Part shown: one piece after another, positions 1-7,192 of the stretch | Numbering within the stretch: the first letter of the stretch is position 1 | Layout: every line of letters starts with the position of its first letter | DNA from: Helicobacter labacensis | GTDB taxonomy: Bacteria > Campylobacterota > Campylobacteria > Campylobacterales > Helicobacteraceae | Direction: 5' to 3' | Length of the DNA: 39,386 bases | NCBI RefSeq assembly: GCF_003660285.1 | Contig: NZ_QXQQ01000014.1 | Location: 1-39,386 of the forward strand | Translations under genes and position numbers: made by a program | The notes under the pieces: generated by a model | Seen by the model: only the letters and a program-made list of their open reading frames with translations | Told to the model about the DNA's origin: nothing | Databases searched by the model: none

Positions 1-253
1 CCCCCCCCCACCTCCTAGCACCCCTCCAACCCCACAATCCCCCCAACCTGCACAACCCCACACCCCTAGCACCATCTACTATGTGGTGGTAGATGTGCTC
101 AATGTACGCGCCCTGCCTAGCACCCAATCTAGAGTTACAGCTAGATTCTTGCGTGGCGCAGAAGTGCATGTGCTAGAGATCAAAAATGGGTGGGGGCGCA
201 CTAAAAAGGGTTGGGTGTATTTGAAATTGGTGAGCCCTACGCGTGAAGAGTAA
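1..253 (+). CDS. SH3-domain protein, C-terminal part (5' end outside window)
   Basis: The frame is open from the window edge to a TAA at 251-253. The visible part starts with about 25 residues rich in Pro, Ser, Thr and Gln, probably a periplasmic linker. A compact bacterial SH3 (SH3b) domain of about 55 residues follows, with VVDVLNVRALPS, a GAEV turn and NGWGRTKKGWVYLKLV near the end. SH3b domains usually bind peptidoglycan or peptides, so an envelope location is likely, but the N-terminus cannot be seen. The stop overlaps the aroE start by 11 bp, so the two genes are probably translationally coupled. The linker begins in a run of at least nine C at the window edge. Confidence 0.75.
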   Translation, partial: PPPPPSTPPTPQSPQPAQPHTPSTIYYVVVDVLNVRALPSTQSRVTARFLRGAEVHVLEIKNGWGRTKKGWVYLKLVSPTREE

Positions 254-1052
254 AAATTTTGGGGTCTTTGGCAACCCTATTGCCCATTCTAAATCCCCTC
301 TTTTGCACAATAAAGCTTTTGGGGATTTTGCCCGCGTGCTAGGTTTCCAAGGACGCTATGAACCCTTTTTACTCCAAGAGGGCGCGCGCTTGAAAGAAGA
401 GTTCTTAAGACGGGGTTTGAGTGGGGCTAATATCACCGCCCCTTTTAAGCAGATCGCCTATAGCTTGAGCGATAGGGTTTGTGGTATAGCCAAAGAGATC
501 GAGGTGATCAACACTTGGGTGCTAGAAGAGGGGGATTTAGTGGGCTATAATACGGACATAGAGGGGTTTTATGCGCCCCTGTCCATGTTGACAATCCCCA
601 TTAAGAGTGCTTTGGTGGTAGGAGCAGGGGGGAGTAGCCGCGCCGTGGTTGCCAGTTTATGCGCGCATGGGGTGCGCGTGAGTGTTGTCAACCGTAGCGC
701 ACAGAAATTAAAACCGTTTCAAACGCAGGGGTTAGCCTGTTTTCTCAGCGCGCAGTTAAACCCCACACCCTATGATTTGGTGGTGAACACCACAAGCGCA
801 GGGATGGATGGGGTGGGTTTGCCCTTAGAGAGCGCATGCCTTAGTGCATTGTTAAGCCAAACTAAAATCGCCTACGATCTCATCTACAGCGTGAAAACTC
901 CCTTTTTACAAAAGGCGCAAGACTTGGGCGTGTGCACCTTAGATGGAAAGGCGATGCTCATCGCCCAAGCGGCTTTGAGTTTTGGCTACTTTTGTGCGGG
1001 GCGTGTGCCCTACGCCCAAGTGTTAGCAAGCATGCAGAGTGTGGTATTTTAG
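243..1052 (+). CDS. aroE: shikimate dehydrogenase (NADP+)
   Basis: Shikimate dehydrogenase reduces 3-dehydroshikimate to shikimate with NADPH in the cytoplasmic chorismate pathway. The 269-residue length is normal for AroE. The shikimate-binding motif NPIAHSKSPLLHN is at residues 11-23, the catalytic Lys is K69 in NITAPFK, the matching Asp is D105 in NTDIEGF, and the dinucleotide loop GAGGSSRA is near 128-135. The GTG at 243 is the natural start: it lies inside the end of the SH3 gene and puts the substrate motif at the usual distance from the N-terminus. holA follows after 5 bp. Confidence 0.95.
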   Translation: MKSKNFGVFGNPIAHSKSPLLHNKAFGDFARVLGFQGRYEPFLLQEGARLKEEFLRRGLSGANITAPFKQIAYSLSDRVCGIAKEIEVINTWVLEEGDLVGYNTDIEGFYAPLSMLTIPIKSALVVGAGGSSRAVVASLCAHGVRVSVVNRSAQKLKPFQTQGLACFLSAQLNPTPYDLVVNTTSAGMDGVGLPLESACLSALLSQTKIAYDLIYSVKTPFLQKAQDLGVCTLDGKAMLIAQAALSFGYFCAGRVPYAQVLASMQSVVF

Positions 1053-1057
1053 GCGCG

Positions 1058-2044
1058 ATGTACCAACAAGAATTATCCAGCTATCTAGAACGCGCCACCC
1101 CAAGGGTGGCTTTACTCTATGGGGAATATGTCTTTTACATTGAACATTACGCGCAAAAAATTTTGGATCGCTACCCGCAGGCGCAAGTGCAACGCTTCTA
1201 CTTTAACGATTACGACTTCAAGGTGATCTTAGAAATATTGAGTCAAGACTCTCTATTTGGGGAGGGGGTGGTGGTGTATTTGAAATTGGATAAGGCTTTG
1301 GGGGCAAAAGAAAGCCGTGCTTTAATGCAAACACTAGCACGCCATCCCAAAAACGCGCTACTTATTGGCTTGTATCCTCATAAAAAGCATAGTTATATCC
1401 AAGAGTGCAAGCAATTTGCCGCGCAACTCACCCATCCCAAAATCCAAGAGCAAATCGTAGCGGTGCGCTTTTTTACCCCCACTCCCACCCAATTACTCGC
1501 CCTCTTGCAAGAGAGGGCACAAGCGCGGGGCTTACAAATAGAAACACCTGCCTTACATTTATTGTTGGAGTGGCATAACCACGATGTGGGTATCATCGAT
1601 CAAGAATTAGAAAAATTGTCCTTACTGGGGGGTTTGGTAGGGCTAGCAGAAGTGAAAGAGAGTTTAGAGAACATGGGGGCTGTGGGGGTGGAGGCGTTGT
1701 TAGACGCGTTGTTTAAGAGTAGAGCGCAGAGCTTACAGGTCTTTGCACGCCTGCAAGCAGAGGGGAACGATGGAGTGGAATTAGTGCGCGCGCTCACGCG
1801 CCATTTTTACCAGCTCTTTTTATTTGCTAGCTATCTTAGGGTGCATGGCAAAATCCAGCCCAAAGAGATTTTAGGTTTTAATCCGCCCCAAGCTGTGATC
1901 TTGCAACTCAGTAGACGCGCCGGACAAATCCAAAACATGCGCGCGCTATTTGAGTGGCTTAGAGATTGGCATGTAGAATGCATGCGGGGCAACACGCAGG
2001 CAAGTTGGCATTTTTTAATCAAAGTGCAAGATTGCATAGGCTAG
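1058..2044 (+). CDS. holA: DNA polymerase III delta subunit (clamp loader)
   Basis: The 328-residue protein matches the small, divergent HolA of Campylobacterota. HolA is the clamp-loader subunit that opens the beta sliding clamp. The N-terminal part has an AAA+-like fold with LLYGEYVFYIEHYA, where HolA usually carries a degenerate P-loop. The C-terminal half is helical (EALLDALFKSRAQ, LTRHFYQLFLFASYL), as in the delta collar domain. A longer frame runs back to 932 but overlaps aroE out of frame. The ATG at 1058, 5 bp after the aroE stop, is preferred. Assignment rests on length, composition and the conserved position before rpsF. Confidence 0.8.
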   Translation: MYQQELSSYLERATPRVALLYGEYVFYIEHYAQKILDRYPQAQVQRFYFNDYDFKVILEILSQDSLFGEGVVVYLKLDKALGAKESRALMQTLARHPKNALLIGLYPHKKHSYIQECKQFAAQLTHPKIQEQIVAVRFFTPTPTQLLALLQERAQARGLQIETPALHLLLEWHNHDVGIIDQELEKLSLLGGLVGLAEVKESLENMGAVGVEALLDALFKSRAQSLQVFARLQAEGNDGVELVRALTRHFYQLFLFASYLRVHGKIQPKEILGFNPPQAVILQLSRRAGQIQNMRALFEWLRDWHVECMRGNTQASWHFLIKVQDCIG

Positions 2045-2107
2045 AATGCGGGGCTTAAGACCTTGCTCTTTTGTGCTACAAAAGGGCGCAACCCAAAAGG
2101 AGATGTT

Positions 2108-2530
2108 TTGAAGCATTATGAAACAATGTTTATCCTCAAATCCACGATGGTTGAAGAGGAGATCAAGAGCAAGCTAGCCTTTTACCAAGAGGCGATCAGC
2201 AAGCAGGGGGGGGTGATAGAAGCCACCTTAGACATGGGTCAGAGGCAATTAGCTTACGAAATCAAAAAGCAAAAACGGGGTTATTACTTTGTGATTTACT
2301 TCAAAGCGCAGGCTGAGGTGGTGTTGGAGTTGGAGAGATTGTATCGCATCAATGAAGATGTCTTGCGCTTTATCATTCTCAAATATGAGAGCAAGAAAGA
2401 GCAAAAGGCTTGGCAGACACTCATCGATCGAGCCTTGAAAAAACCCGGGGCAGAGGCTAAGCAACCCCGCCTCAAAGAACACCAGGAACTCCCTGCCACA
2501 CCCCAAGAACCCCGAGAGGGCGATGTTTAA
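2108..2530 (+). CDS. rpsF: 30S ribosomal protein S6
   Basis: S6 binds the central domain of 16S rRNA with S18. The protein starts [10 protein letters not shown] and contains [18 protein letters not shown] and [15 protein letters not shown], both typical of S6. It has the long charged Campylobacterota C-terminal tail. The start is the TTG at 2108, 6 nt after AAAAGGAG; 140 residues fits the family. Upstream codons in frame lack a ribosome binding site. The codons for QGGV form an uninterrupted G8 run at 2206-2213, surprising in an essential gene. The 3' end overlaps ssb by 8 bp. Confidence 0.95.
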   Translation: MKHYETMFILKSTMVEEEIKSKLAFYQEAISKQGGVIEATLDMGQRQLAYEIKKQKRGYYFVIYFKAQAEVVLELERLYRINEDVLRFIILKYESKKEQKAWQTLIDRALKKPGAEAKQPRLKEHQELPATPQEPREGDV

Positions 2531-2969
2531 TAAGATCACCTTGGTGGGGCACTTTACCCGTGATGTGGAGTTGCGCCACTTAGCTAGCGGGAGTGTGGTT
2601 GGGAAGGGGGGGATTGCCACCAACCATGTTTATAAACGCCAAGATGGCACAAAGGGAGAGGATACCTGCTTTATAGATGTGGAATTTTGGGGGCGCACAG
2701 CTGAGATTGCTAGCCAATATCTGCACAAGGGTTCTAAGGTGTTGGTGGAGGGGCGTTTGAGATTTGAGAGTTGGAACGATCAGTATGGCAACAAGAGGAG
2801 TAAGCACAGCGTGGTGGTTGAGAATTTAGTGATGCTAGATTCCAAGCGCGACAATGCCGGAGGCGCGTTCGAACAAGCCACGCCCTATAAGTCAAAAAGT
2901 TTGAGCAACCCGGTAAAAGAGCCCGAAAAGGTCCCAGAGATTGATGTCAATGATGACATGCCATTTTAA
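2523..2969 (+). CDS. ssb: single-stranded DNA-binding protein
   Basis: SSB coats single-stranded DNA during replication and repair. The N-terminal OB fold (about residues 1-110) includes [39 protein letters not shown] and [16 protein letters not shown] short low-complexity linker leads to the acidic tip DVNDDMPF, the docking site for partner proteins. Length is 148 residues. The ATG at 2523 overlaps the rpsF stop, and rpsR follows after 14 bp, giving the common rpsF-ssb-rpsR operon. Confidence 0.97.
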   Translation: MFNKITLVGHFTRDVELRHLASGSVVGKGGIATNHVYKRQDGTKGEDTCFIDVEFWGRTAEIASQYLHKGSKVLVEGRLRFESWNDQYGNKRSKHSVVVENLVMLDSKRDNAGGAFEQATPYKSKSLSNPVKEPEKVPEIDVNDDMPF

Positions 2970-2983
2970 CCAGAAAGGAAGTC

Positions 2984-3238
2984 ATGGAAAAAAAACGCTA
3001 TTCTAAACGCTATTGCAAATACACCGAGGCTAAGGTGGAGTTCATAGACTACAAGGATTTAGAACTTCTGCGCTATTCCCTTTCAGAACGCTACAAAATC
3101 ATGCCTAGGCGTTTGACGGGCAATAGCAAGAAGTGGCAGGAACGCGTGGAGGTGGCTATCAAGCGCGCGCGCCACATGGCCTTGATCCCCTATGTGGTGG
3201 ATCGCAAAAAGGTCGTGGAAAACCCCTTTAGGGTTTAA
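2984..3238 (+). CDS. rpsR: 30S ribosomal protein S18
   Basis: S18 pairs with S6 on the platform of the small ribosomal subunit. The 84-residue basic protein has [15 protein letters not shown], then [12 protein letters not shown] and the arginine-rich helix [14 protein letters not shown], all S18 hallmarks. The ATG at 2984 follows AGAAAGGAAG by a few bases. The stop lies in a small inverted repeat (AAACCC..GGGTTT, about 3220-3237) that could be a weak hairpin; without a following T run it is not called a terminator. Confidence 0.97.
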   Translation: MEKKRYSKRYCKYTEAKVEFIDYKDLELLRYSLSERYKIMPRRLTGNSKKWQERVEVAIKRARHMALIPYVVDRKKVVENPFRV

Positions 3239-3292
3239 CGATGGGTTACTTTCGTGCAATAGCATGGACGAGATTTTACAAAGGAGTTGAGA

Positions 3293-3805
3293 ATGGTTTC
3301 TAAGAAGTTTGCGTGGGCTCTAATGGCAGGCAGTGTAGTGGTGGCTTTAGCTATTGTGGGGTGCGGTGAGCCCAAGTCTGGGGTGAGCAAGGAAAACAAG
3401 GAGTACCGCGCCCAAACCAAAGACGCGCCCAAGTGGGTGAATGGGGATCTCAATAAGATTAAGGTTGGCAATAAAGAGTATTCATCGGTATTTTTGGGTA
3501 GGGGTGAGGATGATATTGTGGAGGGCGATGTGGGCTATGCCACCGATCAGGCCGCGGCAGCTGCTAGGGCGAATCTAGCCACCAATCTTAAAAGCGAGTT
3601 GATTAAAGATGTGCAAAGCCAAGCCAATCGAAATGGCAAGTCTTTGGATAAGAACAGTAGCGTCAGTGTCAACGAAAAGGTGGATCGTGTGTTGGTCGCT
3701 AGTAAGCCCTTAGCTAGATGGGTGGGCAAGGACAAGGTTTGGGTGCTTGTGGGGCTAGATCAGGGCATCGTCTCTAAGATTCGATCTGAGCTAGGTTTGC
3801 AGTAA
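3293..3805 (+). CDS. lpp20: Lpp20 family outer-membrane lipoprotein
   Basis: The 170-residue precursor closely resembles H. pylori Lpp20, an abundant surface-associated lipoprotein and known antigen of unclear biochemical function. It has a signal peptide with lipobox AIVGC (lipid-modified Cys24), then APKWVNGDLNKI, SSVFLGRGEDDI, AAAAARANLATNLKS and LARWVGKDKVWVLVGLD, all in Lpp20 order. The ATG at 3293 is chosen over an in-frame TTG at 3287 because AAGGAG (3281-3286) sits 6 nt before it. Two further lipoprotein genes follow within 4 bp, so the three probably form one envelope operon. In H. pylori lpp20 is not next to rpsR, so synteny differs here. Confidence 0.9.
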   Translation: MVSKKFAWALMAGSVVVALAIVGCGEPKSGVSKENKEYRAQTKDAPKWVNGDLNKIKVGNKEYSSVFLGRGEDDIVEGDVGYATDQAAAAARANLATNLKSELIKDVQSQANRNGKSLDKNSSVSVNEKVDRVLVASKPLARWVGKDKVWVLVGLDQGIVSKIRSELGLQ

Positions 3806-3808
3806 CCC

Positions 3809-4213
3809 ATGTTGAAGATGGGGGTTTTTGGGGTTTTGAGTGTTTTGCTATTCTCCTGCGCGCAGGGCGCGCCCAAGTGGGTGAGTCAGTGCGCCAAGCC
3901 AGCTACATTACAGGAGAATAAAGTGGTGGCTTGTGGCGTAGCCACTATTTTGGAAGGCGATGTAGACAACGCTTTGAGTGTGGCAGGCGCAAGAGCCCGT
4001 GCCAAGCTAGCAGATTTCCTCTCTGGGGATCAAAACCGCCAACAAGTCCATGTGGAGCTTAGGGCGACAAAAATCCAAGCCGAGTGGATCAGCCAAGATA
4101 GGGCTTACGCCTTGGTAGATGTGCATGCCAGTAACGCCAAGACCCTCCCTCCCGTCTCTAAAGACACCCCCGCCACACAGGACAATACCAAAAAACCGCA
4201 GGAAAAGTTATGA
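3809..4213 (+). CDS. small lipoprotein, Lpp20-operon type
   Basis: This 134-residue protein has a short hydrophobic leader ending in LLFSC (Cys17), read as a lipobox. APKWVSQCAKPA echoes the APKWV of Lpp20, and VAGARARAKLADFL echoes its AAARANLA segment, so it is likely a diverged relative. The last 25 residues are Pro/Thr/Lys-rich. It starts 3 bp after lpp20 and overlaps the next gene by 4 bp (ATGA). A start at 3818 is also possible. Exact function is unknown; attachment to the outer membrane is inferred. Confidence 0.7.
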   Translation: MLKMGVFGVLSVLLFSCAQGAPKWVSQCAKPATLQENKVVACGVATILEGDVDNALSVAGARARAKLADFLSGDQNRQQVHVELRATKIQAEWISQDRAYALVDVHASNAKTLPPVSKDTPATQDNTKKPQEKL

Positions 4214-4848
4214 CATCTAAGATTGCTTTTAATAAACGCCTTTGGACCTCATGCGTGCTTGGGGTCTTAGTGCTTGCAGGCTGTGGGCAAAATGTGAGTT
4301 ACATCTCCAAACAAGATCAAGAATCTAAAAAATACGCCACTGCCGGTCTAGATTACCAAGACATTGAAGACGCAGCCAAGACCGCCGTAACTTCTATGCT
4401 GGCTAGTCCCGATGTGCAACATTTGGCTAGCCCTAAAGTCATTGCCGTTTCCGATGTGATCAACGACACCATGCAGCATTTTGACACCGAACAACTCACC
4501 CAATTGGTGTTGCAAACCCTGAAAGACCAAGTGCATAATAAATTCTATGTTACTAGAGCGATCGCAGGGAGTGGAGGGAGTGAGGACAAGATGATTAGCA
4601 AGGTGCGTCAATTGCGCAATAATGAGGAATTCAACCAAGAAACCACCCAAGAAAAAGGCACTTTGCGCGCTCCCGATCTCTCTTTGAGTGGCAAGGTAAT
4701 CCAAAGAAACGCGCGGGTGAGTTCGAGCAAACAACGCATTGATTACATCTTTATTCTGTCTTTAACCAGCATTAAAAACGGGCTAGAGGTGTGGAGTCGC
4801 GAGTTCCCCATCTCTAAATTGGGTAGCAATAAGTCCGTGTCTTGGTAG
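4210..4848 (+). CDS. LpoB-like lipoprotein (putative penicillin-binding protein activator)
   Basis: This is a 212-residue precursor with lipobox LVLAGC (Cys25). The body resembles the LpoB family: DYQDIEDAAKTAVTSMLAS, then PKVIAVSDVINDT, LTQLVLQTLKDQ and a final beta segment with SGKVIQ and GLEVWSREFPISK. In enterobacteria LpoB is an outer-membrane lipoprotein that activates PBP1b from outside. Whether it does so in Helicobacter is not known to me. It is the third gene of the lipoprotein run, overlaps the preceding gene by ATGA, and its stop overlaps the aguB start. Confidence 0.7.
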   Translation: MTSKIAFNKRLWTSCVLGVLVLAGCGQNVSYISKQDQESKKYATAGLDYQDIEDAAKTAVTSMLASPDVQHLASPKVIAVSDVINDTMQHFDTEQLTQLVLQTLKDQVHNKFYVTRAIAGSGGSEDKMISKVRQLRNNEEFNQETTQEKGTLRAPDLSLSGKVIQRNARVSSSKQRIDYIFILSLTSIKNGLEVWSREFPISKLGSNKSVSW

Positions 4849-5768
4849 GGGCTAAATTGCGTGGACGCGAGAGCACTCAAGCGCGCTATCTCGAGGTGGC
4901 GATCTTGCAGCATGCCTACCAAGGGGATCGCCTAGCCACCTTGCGCCATGGCGCGCGCATGCTAGAGGAAGCCAAGCGTGCCTACCCTAGTTTAAATTTG
5001 GTGGTTTTGCCTGAATTGCACCCTTATGCGTATTTTTGCCAGCATGAAGATTCAAACTATTTTACCCTAGCCCAACACTACCCCCAAGACATGGAGTTTT
5101 ATAGCCACTTGGCTAAGGAACATAGAGTGGTGTTGGTGAGTTCTCTGTTTGAAAAGCGTATGGAGGGAGTGTTTTCCAATAACGCGGTGGTGTTTGAAGC
5201 AGATGGCACGCTTGCTGGCGTGCAAAGGAAAATGCATATCCCCGATGATCCGCGCTTTTATGAGAAGTTTTACTTCACCCCCGGGGACGCTTTTGCGCCC
5301 ATTGCAACCAGTGTGGGGAATTTGGGGGTGTTGGTGTGCTGGGATCAATGGTATCCTGAAGCTGCGCGCATCATGGCACTCAAACAAGCCGATGTGCTCA
5401 TTTACCCTAGCGCGATTGGGTGGTTTAACGATTCAAGTGAGAGTTTGCAAGACAAGCTTTTGCAAAGAGAGGCATGGCGTGGGGTGCAACGCGGGCATAG
5501 CATCGCCAATGTAATGCCTGTGATCACCTCTAACCGCGTGGGATTAGAATTAGACCCCTCTGGACACACACATGGGTTAGTTTTCTTTGGCTCTAGCTTT
5601 ATTTATGGGGCTTTTGGCAAGGAATTAGCCTTGGGAGGAGAAGAGGAGGAGATTATCCACGCGCGCCTAGATTTGGAGGAAAGTAGGGCAACACGCTTGG
5701 TGTGGCCCTTTTTTAGAGATCGGCGCATTGAAGCCTATGGCGATCTGCTAAAACGGGTGGCGCAATGA
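4842..5768 (+). CDS. aguB: N-carbamoylputrescine amidohydrolase (nitrilase superfamily)
   Basis: The enzyme hydrolyses N-carbamoylputrescine to putrescine, CO2 and ammonia, the last step of the agmatine route. The Glu-Lys-Cys triad of the nitrilase fold is visible: Glu in VVLPELHPYAYF, Lys in VQRKMHIPDD and Cys in LGVLVCWDQWYPEAAR. FYEKFYFTPGD and the C-terminal WPFFRDRR match the AguB subfamily. Length is 308 residues from the TTG at 4842, which overlaps the preceding stop by 7 bp; TTG 4857 is an alternative start. It overlaps the antiporter gene by ATGA, the arrangement I recall in H. pylori. Confidence 0.88.
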   Translation: MVGAKLRGRESTQARYLEVAILQHAYQGDRLATLRHGARMLEEAKRAYPSLNLVVLPELHPYAYFCQHEDSNYFTLAQHYPQDMEFYSHLAKEHRVVLVSSLFEKRMEGVFSNNAVVFEADGTLAGVQRKMHIPDDPRFYEKFYFTPGDAFAPIATSVGNLGVLVCWDQWYPEAARIMALKQADVLIYPSAIGWFNDSSESLQDKLLQREAWRGVQRGHSIANVMPVITSNRVGLELDPSGHTHGLVFFGSSFIYGAFGKELALGGEEEEIIHARLDLEESRATRLVWPFFRDRRIEAYGDLLKRVAQ

Positions 5769-7060
5769 CCTTATGGAGTAACCCGGCGGTGGTGTCCGTC
5801 ATTGTGATGGTGGGTTTGAGTTTGGCGCGCCTGAATATTTTGCTTGCCATTATCGCGGCGAGTCTAGTAGCAGGTGTCATGGGGCATCTTGGCGTAGTGA
5901 AGACAACGCAGATCATGATCGAGGGCATGCATGGCAATTTAGAAACCGCCTTGAGTTATATTCTCTTGGGCGCGCTAGCTGTGATGATCTCAAGTGGGAA
6001 TCTCATCAAGGTGCTCTTGCATAAGTTGGTGGGGGTGATGGACAAAAAGGCGACAACCCTGTGTTTTCTGATCGCCTTTGTGGCTTGTTTTTCACAAAAT
6101 CTCATCCCCGTGCATATCGCCTTTATCCCCATTTTGATCCCCCCGCTTTTGCACTTGATGAATCGCCTGCAACTAGATAGACGCGCGGTGGCATGCGCGC
6201 TAACTTTTGGTTTGCAAGCCCCCTACATGACGATCCCTGCGGGCTTTGGCTTGATTTTTCTCAACCTACTGGTGGAAAATTTGAATCAAAATGGCGTGTC
6301 TACAACCCTCTCCCAGGTGGTTGGCGTGATGTCTGTGGCTGGACTGGCGATGTTGGTAGGCTTAATAGGGGCTGTTTTGGTGCTGTATAAAAAACCACGC
6401 CTTTACAAGGAGAGCTTGGAGATTCAAAGCGATCAAAACCTCCAGTTAGGCTGGCGCGATTACTTGACGCTCTTGGGCATTGTGTTAGCCTTTGTGGTGC
6501 AGTTGAGCACGGGGTCTTTGCCTTTAGGGGCATTTATAGGGCTTATGGTGATGTTGGCCGGGCGTGTGGTTAAGTGGAGGGAAATGGATAGCGTCATTGA
6601 TGAGGGCGTGAAGATGATGGCCTTTGTGGCCTTTGTGATGTTGGTGGCGGCTGGTTTTGGAGAGGTGTTGCAAAAAACCCATGCCATCGCGGATTTAGTG
6701 AGCGCGACTTCCAGCTTGGTTTCTACCAAACTAGAGGGCGCGCTGTTGATGTTGGCTATCGGGCTTTTCATCACCATAGGCATTGGCACCTCCTTTGGCA
6801 CAATCCCCATCATCGCCGCCTTTTATTGCCCCTTGTGTGTGGCTTTGGGCTTTAGCACCTCTGCGACCATTTTGCTAGTGGGGATAGCCGCTGCGCTAGG
6901 CGATGCGGGCTCACCTGCTTCTGATAGCACCATTGGACCCACTACCGGACTCAATGCGGATGGGCAACACAGCCATATCTATGACACCTGTTTACCCACC
7001 TTTTTGGTTTACAACATCCCCCTCATTGTCTTTGGCACGATTGGGGCACTCTTGCTTTAA
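5765..7060 (+). CDS. NhaC-family Na+/H+ antiporter-like membrane protein
   Basis: This inner-membrane protein of 431 residues has about eleven hydrophobic segments. The C-terminal signature GDAGSPASDSTIGPT, then GLNADGQHSHIYDTCLPTF, belongs to the NhaC/YuiF branch of the ion transporter superfamily. FVACFSQNLIPVHIAFIP and APYMTIPAGFG are also typical. Cation/proton exchange is inferred from family; an amino-acid substrate cannot be excluded. The ATG overlaps the aguB stop, suggesting coupling to polyamine synthesis or pH homeostasis. Confidence 0.8.
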   Translation: MTLWSNPAVVSVIVMVGLSLARLNILLAIIAASLVAGVMGHLGVVKTTQIMIEGMHGNLETALSYILLGALAVMISSGNLIKVLLHKLVGVMDKKATTLCFLIAFVACFSQNLIPVHIAFIPILIPPLLHLMNRLQLDRRAVACALTFGLQAPYMTIPAGFGLIFLNLLVENLNQNGVSTTLSQVVGVMSVAGLAMLVGLIGAVLVLYKKPRLYKESLEIQSDQNLQLGWRDYLTLLGIVLAFVVQLSTGSLPLGAFIGLMVMLAGRVVKWREMDSVIDEGVKMMAFVAFVMLVAAGFGEVLQKTHAIADLVSATSSLVSTKLEGALLMLAIGLFITIGIGTSFGTIPIIAAFYCPLCVALGFSTSATILLVGIAAALGDAGSPASDSTIGPTTGLNADGQHSHIYDTCLPTFLVYNIPLIVFGTIGALLL

Positions 7061-7087
7061 TTCAGGGGGCTTTAATCTTAAAAAATG

Positions 7088-7093
7088 TAGAAT
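7088..7093 (+). promoter_or_regulatory. candidate -10 element for tRNA-Leu
   Basis: TAGAAT lies about 10 nt before the first base of the tRNA, in the 42-bp gap after the antiporter gene. That is the expected place for a sigma-70 -10 box of a tRNA gene. No clear -35 box is visible, which is usual in Helicobacter. Confidence 0.45.
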
Positions 7094-7102
7094 GGGCGTT
7101 TT

Positions 7103-7187
7103 GCGGAAGTGGCGAAATTGGTAGACGCACCAGACTTAGGATCTGACGCTGCAAAGCGTGGAGGTTCGATTCCTCTCTTCCGCACCA
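7103..7187 (+). tRNA. tRNA-Leu (anticodon UAG)
   Basis: This is an 85-nt class II tRNA with the CCA end encoded. The acceptor stem GCGGAAG pairs with CTTCCGC. The variable arm is a perfect 5-bp stem (ACGCT/AGCGT) with a GCAA loop, and the T arm has loop TTCGATT. The anticodon loop CTTAGGA puts TAG at 7137-7139, reading CUN leucine codons. The first anticodon-stem pair is C-A rather than the usual C-G, an oddity. The 3' end is only 5 bp from the purL stop on the other strand. Confidence 0.97.
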
Positions 7188-7192
7188 CTCCC

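Noticed and set aside
932-1057. Longer HolA start at 932
   Set aside because: It lies wholly in aroE in another frame; the added residues look unlike HolA and the ATG at 1058 fits the family.
3215-3240. Terminator after rpsR
   Set aside because: The AAACCC..GGGTTT repeat is short, overlaps the stop codon and has no T run after it.
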